Positions 23,525 through 31,753 of a DNA stretch of 64,000 nucleotides are shown here, one piece after another. Each line of letters begins with the position of its first letter. The stretch's first letter is position 1. The DNA is taken from assembly GCA_050949705.1 (NCBI GenBank), contig JBMNGG010000003.1:310001-374000 (forward strand), written 5' to 3'. This stretch comes from JBMNGG01 sp050949705. GTDB taxonomy: Bacteria; Bacillota; Thermosediminibacteria; Thermosediminibacterales; Tepidanaerobacteraceae. A program made the translations under genes and the position numbers. A model generated the notes under the pieces. It searched no databases. It was given only the letters and a program-made list of their open reading frames with translations, and was not told where the DNA came from.

Positions 23525-24295
23525 ATGATACTTACGATTGATGTAGGTAATACAAATTTGGTTTTTGGCATATATAAAGGTAATAATCTGAAAGCATCAT
23601 ATAGAACTGCTACTCACCATGAATACACAGAAGATGAATATGGTCTTGTATTTAACTCTCTACTGGGCCTTAAAGGGATTGATCCGAAAGGTCTAAAAGG
23701 AGGAATTATTTCATCGGTAGTTCCGACTTTAACTTCTGTTTTAGAAAAAATGTGTGATAAATACCTTTTTTTCAAGCCTCAAGTTGTGGGGCCAGGCATA
23801 AAAACTGGTATGAATATTAAATATGAAGATCCACGGGAGGTAGGAGCTGACCGAATTGCCAATGCGGTTGCTGCATATCATAAGTATGGCGGGCCGATAA
23901 TTATAGTGGATTTTGGAACTGCTACTACTTTTGATGCAGTATCTGCAAATTTTGAATATTTAGGTGGTGCCATTGCACCGGGAATTAGAATTTCTTCGGA
24001 AGCTTTATTTAAAAGTGCAGCACGGCTCTATCGAGTGGATATTGCCAGCAGTAATAGAATAATAGGAAGAAATTCAGCAGAGAGTATGCGTTCAGGTATT
24101 TATTACGGTTATATCGGCTTAGTTGAAAATATTGTTAATAAGATGAAAGAAGAAATGGGGTGTAGCGGGGTACATACGGTTGCCACTGGAGGCCTTGCTC
24201 CACTAATCTGTAGAGGATCTAAAAATATAGATACAATAGATATGATGCTTACACTTGATGGTTTAAAACTAATTTACGAAAATAACATCGATTAA
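23525..24295 (+). CDS. coaX: Type III pantothenate kinase
   Basis: CoaX phosphorylates pantothenate in the first step of coenzyme A synthesis and is not inhibited by CoA. The 256-residue protein has the acetate/sugar kinase fold motifs: ILTIDVGNTNLVFG at the start (phosphate 1), GADRIANAVAA, DFGTATTFDAV (phosphate 2) and the GGAIAPGI turn. ATG 23525 is 4 bp after the ECF S component stop, with AAGGTGA as ribosome site, so the two genes are coupled. A terminator follows. Confidence 0.95.
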   Translation: MILTIDVGNTNLVFGIYKGNNLKASYRTATHHEYTEDEYGLVFNSLLGLKGIDPKGLKGGIISSVVPTLTSVLEKMCDKYLFFKPQVVGPGIKTGMNIKYEDPREVGADRIANAVAAYHKYGGPIIIVDFGTATTFDAVSANFEYLGGAIAPGIRISSEALFKSAARLYRVDIASSNRIIGRNSAESMRSGIYYGYIGLVENIVNKMKEEMGCSGVHTVATGGLAPLICRGSKNIDTIDMMLTLDGLKLIYENNID

Positions 24296-24325
24296 AAGGG
24301 AAAACTAAGGTTTTCCCTTAACTTT
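24296..24325 (+). terminator. Terminator after coaX
   Basis: A perfect 10-bp stem (24296-24305 with 24310-24319, loop TAAG) is followed by TAACTTTT. Confidence 0.75.
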
Positions 24326-24347
24326 TGCAACAATGGAGGTAAAGATA

Positions 24348-25322
24348 TTGCAAGACCCTTATACAAAACAAGTTCCATTATATCTGGCTCCTATGGCAGG
24401 TATTACAGATTTACCATTTAGGTATATATGTAAGCAGTATGATGTTGATGTAATGATAACAGAAATGGTAAGTACTAGGGGTCTTATATATAATGACGTA
24501 AAGACTTCAAGCTTATTAAAGATTGATTCCAATGAAAAGCCAATCGGAGTACAGTTGTTCGGTAATGACCCACAGCATTTTTTTGAGTCAGTTTGCAAAA
24601 TATCTAATCTGCCATTTGATTTTGTAAATATTAATATGGGCTGTCCCACACCTAAGATAGTTAAAAACGGAGATGGGTGCGCGTTGATGAAGGACCTGAA
24701 ACTCGCATCTAAAATTATTGAAGCCACTGTAAAAGCTTCTAAAAAGCCTGTTAGTATTAAAATACGAAAAGGTTGGGATGAAGATAGTGTAAACGCTGTA
24801 GAGTTTTCTTCTATGGCTGAAAAAAGTGGTGCCTCCATGATAATTGTTCATGGTAGAACCAGAGAAATGTTTTATTCAGGAAGAGCTGATTGGAATATTA
24901 TAAAACAGATTAAAGAAGTGGTAAACATTCCGGTTGTCGGTAATGGAGATATATTTTCACCGGAAGATGCTTTATCCATGTTGGAAGAAACAAAATGCGA
25001 TGGTATTATGATAGGTCGAGGTGCTTTGGGGAATCCCTGGATATTCAGGGAAGTTAAACATTTTTTGAAAACAGGCGAAAAACTTTCACCTCCTTCTTTG
25101 AAAGAAAGATTTGAGACAATGATAGTTCATTTAAACAAGGCTATTTCTTTTCATGGAAAGCGTTTAGGAATATTAGAAATGCGTAAACATCTAGCCTGGT
25201 ATTTGAAAGGTTTGCCACATTCGGCACCAGTTAAAAATGCTTTGCAACAATGTAAAGATCTTGCTAGTATAGAAGAAATACTTGATAATTATTTTACTAA
25301 GGTCTCTAAAGGCGATTCTTAA
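24348..25322 (+). CDS. dusB: tRNA-dihydrouridine synthase B
   Basis: Dus enzymes reduce uridines in tRNA to dihydrouridine with FMN and NADPH. The 324-residue protein has the TIM-barrel start LAPMAGITDLPFR, the GVQLFGNDP strand, the catalytic-Cys motif NINMGCPTPKIVKNGDG, IKIRKGWD and the FMN-phosphate loop around VHGRTR and VVGNGDIF. TTG 24348 lies 7 nt after GGAGGT. ATG 24333, 15 nt upstream, overlaps that site and is less likely. Its position after coaX resembles Bacillus, where dus follows some genes later. Confidence 0.93.
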   Translation: MQDPYTKQVPLYLAPMAGITDLPFRYICKQYDVDVMITEMVSTRGLIYNDVKTSSLLKIDSNEKPIGVQLFGNDPQHFFESVCKISNLPFDFVNINMGCPTPKIVKNGDGCALMKDLKLASKIIEATVKASKKPVSIKIRKGWDEDSVNAVEFSSMAEKSGASMIIVHGRTREMFYSGRADWNIIKQIKEVVNIPVVGNGDIFSPEDALSMLEETKCDGIMIGRGALGNPWIFREVKHFLKTGEKLSPPSLKERFETMIVHLNKAISFHGKRLGILEMRKHLAWYLKGLPHSAPVKNALQQCKDLASIEEILDNYFTKVSKGDS

Positions 25323-25387
25323 AGTTAAAAGCATAGGAGATTATATATTATTCAAGTTCAGGGTTTTCCTATAAAGGAGGTTTTTTC

Positions 25388-26347
25388 TTGAACGTTTATG
25401 CTATACCAATTTTTAATGGAGTTTTGCCCCGGCCTGATGGGGGAATGCTCCAGGGGGTTTTCTTCGATCCTTTTTTTGCGAATATGTTAGCCAATGCCGG
25501 AGTTGGTAATAACATATTGTTATTTCCAATGTCTGCTGAGGATCAAAGTATTTATCCCGTAGGTGTACTGGTGCGAATTGAGGACTTATGGATGGATAAG
25601 ATTAATGAAAGTGGTGCTACTGCACTTTTTGCTCGTGTTGTTGGACGAGAGAGGTGTAAGGCGAAAAGTTTTTATTTATCCAAACAGGGCCTTTTTGCAA
25701 CGGATATAGAAAAAATAGATATACATGAACTTCGCTTATCAGGTTATCCTGTTATTTGTGGAGCCGGATGGCATCCTTCAGGTGGGTATACGACTTTTGG
25801 ACCTAGTAAGAATGATGTGGAGATAACCATATACGGTTTTGACTTGGAAACTGGCAAAAATGTTGCTATAGTAGGGTATTTAGGTAAAGAGATAGAGCCT
25901 GAAAAAGCTCATACAGTTGAACATGCTATTATCCGCTCTTTAAAAAACTATTCAATGTGTACACCTAAAACTTTGCGAGAATGTATGGCAAGGGAAACGG
26001 AAGAACTAAGGTGGTCTGTGGAAGTTGGTATTGCTAATAAGCTTCCTGAAGTTTTTGGTGTAACCCAAAGTGGGATTTGCGGCAATCCAATGACCCAGAT
26101 GGCTTCTTACTATCTTTCTGAAGAATTTAAAAGTCAGCTAGAAAAAGGAGAAAATTTTTTTGATTCATTAACGACAGCTCGAAATAAGACAGTTTCTAAA
26201 CTAACAAAAGATATGGAAATAAGTTCTCAAAAAGGCGTAAGAGAACTACAAGGGTTAAAAAAAGGTATGTTCCATGATGATACGCCGGAAGAAATGAAAG
26301 TTCTAAAGAGAGTTATAACAAAATTCCCAGCAAATCCTTGGGATTAA
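25388..26347 (+). CDS. Unrecognised protein with HTVEH motif
   Basis: I do not recognise a named family for this 319-residue soluble protein. The first 120 residues, with NNILLFPMSAEDQSIYPVGV followed by alternating strands, vaguely resemble a Lon-type substrate-binding (PUA-like) domain, but this is weak. A later segment KAHTVEHAIIRSLKNYSMC (173-191) has the spacing H-x2-E-H seen in some zinc enzymes such as LuxS and pitrilysin. Conserved-looking Cys residues follow at 191, 199 and 231. The last 70 residues are helical. TTG 25388 follows GGAGG. It lies 65 bp after dusB and 60 bp before an oxidoreductase and may be cotranscribed with it. Confidence 0.6.
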   Translation: MNVYAIPIFNGVLPRPDGGMLQGVFFDPFFANMLANAGVGNNILLFPMSAEDQSIYPVGVLVRIEDLWMDKINESGATALFARVVGRERCKAKSFYLSKQGLFATDIEKIDIHELRLSGYPVICGAGWHPSGGYTTFGPSKNDVEITIYGFDLETGKNVAIVGYLGKEIEPEKAHTVEHAIIRSLKNYSMCTPKTLRECMARETEELRWSVEVGIANKLPEVFGVTQSGICGNPMTQMASYYLSEEFKSQLEKGENFFDSLTTARNKTVSKLTKDMEISSQKGVRELQGLKKGMFHDDTPEEMKVLKRVITKFPANPWD

Positions 26348-26407
26348 GTTAAAATATTTGTAAATAAACCCGGGCATATTACTATTAAAACTATTTTGGA
26401 GGATTTT

Positions 26408-27544
26408 ATGGATATTTGCAATGTCGGACTCATAGGCCTTGGAGGGTTTGCTCGGGTTATATCTGCATCACTAAAAGAAAGTAAAAAAGTTAGAATAACT
26501 GCTGGTGCGGATATTGATGTTCATAAGATTGAAGCATTTAAAAAAGAAACAGGGATTGAAAAGACTTACACTAATACTGTAGAGCTCTTATCTGACCAAG
26601 AAATAGACTTAGTAATTATCGCTACTTTACCTGCTGATCATTATGATTTGGGGAAACTTTCACTTTCAGCAGGTAAACACGTATTTTTTGAAAAGCCCGG
26701 GGCTCTCTCACCAAAATCTATGTCAGAACTCATAACACTTACAGAAACAAATAATTTAAAATCAAGTTTGGATTTTGTTATGCGAAGAAATCCTATATAT
26801 TTTATTTTAAAAAGGCTCTGTGAAAAGGACTTATTTGGGATGCCGGAAAGAGCTTTTCTTGAAAACTATGCTCACGATGATAGCCTTCCACCTGACCATT
26901 GGTTCTGGGATTATGGAAAAAGTGGTGGTATTTGGGTAGAGCATGGAGTACATTTTTTCGATTTAACGAATTGGTTATTGGGGTTCCCAGAAAAGGCTGA
27001 AGGACAAAAAATACCAAGGGATAATTCTAACCTTATTGATAGAGTATTGGGAACAGCTTATCATCAAAATAATGTAGCAGTTAGTTATTACCATGGTTTT
27101 ACTAAGCCCGAAGTTTTCGAGCATACCTATTTTTCTCTTGTTTTTGAAAAAGCTTATGCTAATGCCATAGGCTGGATTCCAATAGCGCTAAAAATAGATG
27201 CTATGGTAAATCAAGAAGTGGAAAAATATATGATGGAAAAACTTCTAATGGAAGCTCGTGCTTATCTTCCCGGTGTTGGTGTTACTTTAGAAACTATGAT
27301 TTTAAATAAGCTAGGCGCAACCCGCTTATTCAGAGGAAAAGGCAAGGAATACAGCGCAACAGCTAGAGTGCAATTTACTTATAGATTGACAAAAGATCGT
27401 TGGGAAGTATATAGGGCATGTGTTAGAAAAGGAATTGAGGATTTGGCCGAAGCTATCAATGGTGAAAAACCTGAGTCTGATGTGACATTACATGATGGGA
27501 AAAGAGCATTGGATGTAGCATTTATGATGGAAGGAAAAAGATAG
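26408..27544 (+). CDS. Gfo/Idh/MocA family oxidoreductase
   Basis: The 378-residue protein has the N-terminal Rossmann domain of the family: GLIGLGGFARVISASL with the GxGGxA-type turn, ATLPADHYDLG, and the signature KHVFFEKPGALS containing the conserved E-K-P. A C-terminal alpha/beta domain follows, with DYGKSGGIWVEHGVHFFDL matching the family's Gly-Gly...Asp/His region. These enzymes use NAD(P) to oxidise or reduce sugars, inositols or similar compounds, and the substrate here cannot be told. The start is ATG 26408 after GGAGG, not TTG 26396. A strong terminator follows at 27582. Confidence 0.85.
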   Translation: MDICNVGLIGLGGFARVISASLKESKKVRITAGADIDVHKIEAFKKETGIEKTYTNTVELLSDQEIDLVIIATLPADHYDLGKLSLSAGKHVFFEKPGALSPKSMSELITLTETNNLKSSLDFVMRRNPIYFILKRLCEKDLFGMPERAFLENYAHDDSLPPDHWFWDYGKSGGIWVEHGVHFFDLTNWLLGFPEKAEGQKIPRDNSNLIDRVLGTAYHQNNVAVSYYHGFTKPEVFEHTYFSLVFEKAYANAIGWIPIALKIDAMVNQEVEKYMMEKLLMEARAYLPGVGVTLETMILNKLGATRLFRGKGKEYSATARVQFTYRLTKDRWEVYRACVRKGIEDLAEAINGEKPESDVTLHDGKRALDVAFMMEGKR

Positions 27545-27581
27545 TCACAATAAATATCCAGCTCAGAAACAAGATAATGTT

Positions 27582-27632
27582 AAATCAAGAGATATCACCT
27601 CTTAAAAAGGTGAATTTCTCTTGATTTTTTTT
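27582..27632 (+). terminator. Terminator after the Gfo/Idh gene
   Basis: A long imperfect stem (about 27582-27600 with 27607-27626, small internal mismatch) ends in eight T residues. Confidence 0.8.
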
Positions 27633-27687
27633 AATTGATAAGGTAGAATCTTTATGAGCACAAAAATGTGCACAAGGAGGTGTTGAT

Positions 27688-28218
27688 TTGGACCTCATAA
27701 GAATAGGCGATAAACTCATTAGTATACCGCGAATAGAAGCCATAGTAAAAGATATGTTGGCTTTAAGACAGCAAGGAGTTTCCCAGCAAGAAGTAGCGAA
27801 AAAGTATAATACAGATAGAACTTTTTTGTCCAGGCTGGAAAGTCTTGGTGAAATAAGAAAAGGCAAAACAATAGCCTTAATAGGGTTCCCTATAAAAAAT
27901 ATTGAAGAAATTAAACGCATTTCTCTTGAGGAAGGTGTAGATTTTACTTTACTCATGACCGATAAAGAACGTTGGGATTTTGTGTATGAAAAAAGCGGTA
28001 TTGAGCTTTTAAACACGATAATGACACTCTTACATAAGGTCCGACAATATGATGTTGTTATTATGCTGGGTTCTGATAAAAGGCTGCGATTATTTCAAGC
28101 ACTGTTAGATAAAGAAGTTGTTCCTATAAACATAGGTAAATCACCGATTAATCAGGATATTTGCGTTGATTCTGACAACCTAAGAAAAATCATAAAGACA
28201 ATAAAAAAGGATGATTGA
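27688..28218 (+). CDS. Helix-turn-helix protein of the quinate-dehydrogenase-like cluster
   Basis: The first 55 residues form a likely helix-turn-helix (MLALRQQGVSQQEVAKKY, then TDRTFLSRLESLG), suggesting DNA binding. The remaining 120 residues form an alternating alpha/beta domain with KTIALIGFPIKN at its start, of no family I can name. TTG 27688 follows AAGGAGGTG. Its end overlaps or abuts the next gene (stop 28216-28218, next ATG 28220), so it is coupled to the two dehydrogenase-like genes and probably regulates or supports them. No operator was identified. Confidence 0.6.
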   Translation: MDLIRIGDKLISIPRIEAIVKDMLALRQQGVSQQEVAKKYNTDRTFLSRLESLGEIRKGKTIALIGFPIKNIEEIKRISLEEGVDFTLLMTDKERWDFVYEKSGIELLNTIMTLLHKVRQYDVVIMLGSDKRLRLFQALLDKEVVPINIGKSPINQDICVDSDNLRKIIKTIKKDD

Positions 28219-28219
28219 G

Positions 28220-29122
28220 ATGAAACATATTATGAGCGTAAGTATAGGATCTTCAAAAAGAGACCATAAAATTGAAATGGAGATTCTTGGAGAAAAATTC
28301 ATTGTAGAACGTGTCGGCACTGATGGGGACATCAAAAAAGCCATTGATATTATTAAAGAAATGGACGGCAAAGTGAATGCTTTCGGTATGGGGGGAATAG
28401 ATCTTTATGTTTGTATCGGCAACAAGCGTTATACCATAAAAGATGCTATACCAATAGCTAATGCAGCGAGAATTTCCCCTATTGTGGATGGATCAGGCCT
28501 TAAGAATACTTTAGAAAGAAAAGTTATAGATTATCTTATAAAAGAAAAAAATGTAGATTTTAGCAATAAAAAAGTTCTTCTAGTCTGCGGTATGGATAGG
28601 TTTGGTATGGCAGAGTCCATGGAAAATGCAGGATGTGATTTGGTTTTAGGTGACTTGATTTTTGCTTTGGGATTACCATTTCCACTTAAATCATTGAAAG
28701 GCCTTAATATAATTGCCAGCATAATAGCACCAATTGTATGCAGATTGCCGTTTAGCATGTTATATCCTACCGGTGAAAAACAAGAGAAGACTGATCTGCG
28801 TTTTCGTCGGTTCTATGATCAAGCAGATATAATTGCTGGTGATTTTCATTTTATAAAACGTCATTTACCACCAGAAATTCCAGGGAAAATTATTCTGACA
28901 AATACTGTTACAATCGATGATGTTGCAATGCTTACACAGAGAGGTGCCAAGATGTTAATTACTACAACCCCGGAACTTGGAGGTAGGTCTTTTGGAACTA
29001 ATGTTATGGAGGGAGTATTGGTATCTATTGCAGACAAAGATTATAAGACATTAACTCCATCAGATTATAACGAACTTCTAGATAAAATAGGCTTTACTCC
29101 TAGAATAGAGATATTAAACTAA
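28220..29122 (+). CDS. Quinate/shikimate 5-dehydrogenase-like protein
   Basis: The 300-residue protein starts MKHIMSVSIGSS. It has FGMGGIDLYVCIGNKRY, a strand-turn KVLLVCGMDRFGMAESM that could be a dinucleotide-binding element, and a C-terminal ADIIAGDFHFIKRHLP segment. In clostridial genomes such proteins are annotated as quinate 5-dehydrogenase, but I see no classical shikimate dehydrogenase signature, so the enzymatic role is uncertain. ATG 28220 is 9 nt after AAGG. The alternative ATG at 28211 would overlap the previous gene. It is 19 bp before an acyl-ACP-reductase-like gene, which suggests a joint function. Confidence 0.55.
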   Translation: MKHIMSVSIGSSKRDHKIEMEILGEKFIVERVGTDGDIKKAIDIIKEMDGKVNAFGMGGIDLYVCIGNKRYTIKDAIPIANAARISPIVDGSGLKNTLERKVIDYLIKEKNVDFSNKKVLLVCGMDRFGMAESMENAGCDLVLGDLIFALGLPFPLKSLKGLNIIASIIAPIVCRLPFSMLYPTGEKQEKTDLRFRRFYDQADIIAGDFHFIKRHLPPEIPGKIILTNTVTIDDVAMLTQRGAKMLITTTPELGGRSFGTNVMEGVLVSIADKDYKTLTPSDYNELLDKIGFTPRIEILN

Positions 29123-29141
29123 AAAAATATGAGGTGTAATA

Positions 29142-30224
29142 ATGGAAAAGTTCGCATTTATGATTCATCCAATTGAACTTTCCGATATATATCGGAAATT
29201 AAAATTTATGGAAAAAATGCCTGATAGTATTGTGGAAAGTATTATAAAAAAAATTCCACCACTTAAAGTTTCACATATAACGGGAGTAAAAAGTCAATAC
29301 TCAGAAACTGAAGGTTGGTTTGTAGGGTGTCCCCTTACTACAAAACAAATGATTGAGCTACCTGAGGAATACGTTATAAATAAGATTATACAAACGGGGA
29401 AATTAGCAGAAAAACTGGGTGCAAAAATCCTGGGTTTGGGAGCTTTTACGGCTGTAGTCGGTGATGCAGGTATAACAATAGCCAAAAACCTTAATATACC
29501 AGTAACTACAGGAAATAGTTATACAGTTGCTACAGCCATTGAAGGTACAAAAAAGGCTTCTAAGATTATGGGTAAAGATTTAAAAAATGCTGAAGTATTG
29601 GTGATTGGAGCTTCCGGATCTATCGGCAATGTTTGCGCTCAAATGCTCGCTAGGGATTGCAAATATATGACCTTGGCTGGAAGGCAAACGAGTAAATTGG
29701 AAAAGGTCGCTGAAAAAATTCTAAAAGATACAGGCCTTTCTGTAAAAATTACTTCAAATGTCAACAATGCAGTTAGAAAAGCGGATGTAATTATCACTGT
29801 TACCAGTAGTATGGATGCAATAATAGAAGCTGAAGACTTAAAGTCAGGGGCAGTGGTATGTGATGTGTCAAGACCAAGAGATGTTTCCCGAGAAGTAGCT
29901 GAAAAACGAGATGATGTTCTCATTATTGAAGGAGGAGTTGTAGAAGTACCCGGTGATGTCAATTTTAATTTTAATTTCGGTTTTCCTCCCAAAACCTCCT
30001 ATGCTTGTATGGCAGAAACCATGATGTTATCAATGGAAGGGCGATATGAGAGTTTTACTTTAGGTAGAGAACTTACTATAAAACAGATTGAAGAAATTAA
30101 TCGCATTGCAGATAAGCATGGTTTTAAATTAGCAGGATTGAGAAGTTTTGAAAGAGAAGTGACAGAAGAAGAAATAGAGCGAATCAAACAAAATGTAAGG
30201 ATAAAAGCTGAGAAAGCAAGTTAG
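29142..30224 (+). CDS. Acyl-ACP-reductase-like / predicted amino-acid dehydrogenase (COG5322-type)
   Basis: The 360-residue protein resembles cyanobacterial long-chain acyl-ACP reductase along its length: an N-terminal segment with HITGVKSQ, LGAFTAVVGD, VTTGNSYT, the nucleotide loop VIGASGSIG (154-162), EGGVVEVPGD, and YACMAETMMLSMEGRY with Cys289 at the position of the thioester-forming Cys of the cyanobacterial enzyme. The ending IADKHGFKLAGL also matches. These residues suggest reduction of an acyl thioester or a related dehydrogenase reaction, but Firmicute members are uncharacterised as far as I know and the substrate is open. It is the last gene of a three-gene cluster and a terminator follows. 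Confidence 0.7.
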   Translation: MEKFAFMIHPIELSDIYRKLKFMEKMPDSIVESIIKKIPPLKVSHITGVKSQYSETEGWFVGCPLTTKQMIELPEEYVINKIIQTGKLAEKLGAKILGLGAFTAVVGDAGITIAKNLNIPVTTGNSYTVATAIEGTKKASKIMGKDLKNAEVLVIGASGSIGNVCAQMLARDCKYMTLAGRQTSKLEKVAEKILKDTGLSVKITSNVNNAVRKADVIITVTSSMDAIIEAEDLKSGAVVCDVSRPRDVSREVAEKRDDVLIIEGGVVEVPGDVNFNFNFGFPPKTSYACMAETMMLSMEGRYESFTLGRELTIKQIEEINRIADKHGFKLAGLRSFEREVTEEEIERIKQNVRIKAEKAS

Positions 30225-30331
30225 TATGTATTTATTTATCAGAGCGGAACAGTTTTTTGAAAGAATTTGTATGAAAAATTAGACGAACAATTAGAAAAGG
30301 TCAATAAGCAAAACACATAAAGTAAAAAGGG

Positions 30332-30368
30332 AAAGTCCATCTATTGAAATAATAGATGGACTTTTGTG
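30332..30368 (+). terminator. Terminator after the acyl-ACP-reductase-like gene
   Basis: A perfect 14-bp stem (30332-30345 with 30351-30364, loop GAAAT) ends in a short T-rich tail. Confidence 0.75.
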
Positions 30369-30438
30369 TAAATAATTTTCTTTATACAACCATATATGTT
30401 AATATATAAATGATTAAGATAATAAAGGGGAGAGTGTT

Positions 30439-31602
30439 TTGAGCATACGGGACGAAATCAGGTATTTTATTATTGTTTTAATTTCAACAGTAATTTTTAT
30501 TTCAACATACTATATAATGATGCCTGTTATCCCTCAGCATATGCTTGAACTTGGTTTTGACAACCTAACAATAGGCACAGTTATGGGTTTTTTCTCTATT
30601 AGTTCTATGATTGCAAGACCGGTTGGGGGTATATGGATAAATAGTTATGGCAGTAAAAAGGTTATGCTCATGTCTGTAATACTTTATTTCTCCACCCCAT
30701 TTTTTATACAGCTACCTTATACCCTCTTGGCTTTATCACTAATGCTGCTATTGTACGGCTTTACAGTTGGCACTTTTACGGTGGCATCGGCAACCTTCAC
30801 TGCTGATATAGCTTCATCTGAGAACCTTACTCGTTTTATGGGTTTAAACTCAATTTCTTTTATAATCGCAAAAGGCTTATCACCTGCAGCAGGAATTAAA
30901 TTAATGGAAAATTACGGATTTAATTCTGCACTATATAGCACAGTGGTTCTGGCAATAATAGCAGTGACTTTGGTGTTTTTTTTAAAAGATATTAGGACAG
31001 AAAAAGAGGATGACATTGACACAAATTTCATCAAAGTTCTTTTACATCGGAGTGTGTACTTACCTACCATTATTTTGTTTTGTGGTATGGTGACTTTTGG
31101 GGCTATTTCTGCCATGCTCCCGCTTTTTGCTGAAGCCAAAGATATTACAGGAATCGAATATTTTTTTGTAATAAATACTATTGTAGTTGTTGCAACTAGA
31201 ATAATTGTAGGACGATGGAGTAATCAATACTTAGAGCAGTTGGTAGCTGTTTCATTGGTGTTTTTGACAATATCTTTTATATCAATGAGTTTTGTGGATA
31301 ATTTCGCAAAATTGATTATAGTTGCGATTGTTTATGGGATTGGTTTTGCATTATTATTTCCTCTTATGACATCTTTGTTAGTGTTACATATACGTGGAGT
31401 TTCTAGGAGCATGGCTTTGGGAATATATACATCGGCTTTTGACTTAGGAGTAGCTGGTGGTGTGATGTTGGGGGGATTTAGCAAATATATTGATTTTAAA
31501 TGGCTTTATCTTATTTTGGCAGTGTTGCCTTTTTCAGGATTCCTCATTTATCAATATGTGTATAGACCTTTTATTTCGAAAAATATACTGGAATCAACAT
31601 AA
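30439..31602 (+). CDS. Major facilitator superfamily transporter
   Basis: The 387-residue protein has twelve hydrophobic segments in two halves. The loop between helices 2 and 3 has RPVGGIWINSYGSKKVM, a version of the MFS loop motif (G-x3-D/N-R-x-G-R/K-K), and the charged centre loop at about 190-200 separates the halves. The resemblance is to sugar/drug efflux-type carriers, with substrate unknown. TTG 30439 follows GGGGAG at 30427-30432. It stands alone between a terminator and the Memo-AMMECR1 gene. Confidence 0.85.
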   Translation: MSIRDEIRYFIIVLISTVIFISTYYIMMPVIPQHMLELGFDNLTIGTVMGFFSISSMIARPVGGIWINSYGSKKVMLMSVILYFSTPFFIQLPYTLLALSLMLLLYGFTVGTFTVASATFTADIASSENLTRFMGLNSISFIIAKGLSPAAGIKLMENYGFNSALYSTVVLAIIAVTLVFFLKDIRTEKEDDIDTNFIKVLLHRSVYLPTIILFCGMVTFGAISAMLPLFAEAKDITGIEYFFVINTIVVVATRIIVGRWSNQYLEQLVAVSLVFLTISFISMSFVDNFAKLIIVAIVYGIGFALLFPLMTSLLVLHIRGVSRSMALGIYTSAFDLGVAGGVMLGGFSKYIDFKWLYLILAVLPFSGFLIYQYVYRPFISKNILEST

Positions 31603-31753
31603 GTACGGCTTTTTTAGTGTGATATTCACCAGGGCGCCATTATCTAAAACAGGCTATTTGCTTTACCGAAATAGAAGAATTTATCATTAGATCTTATTGT
31701 TAGGATTGGGAAAAAGCATTTTATATAAACAATTACCTTAAGGAGGGAATACT

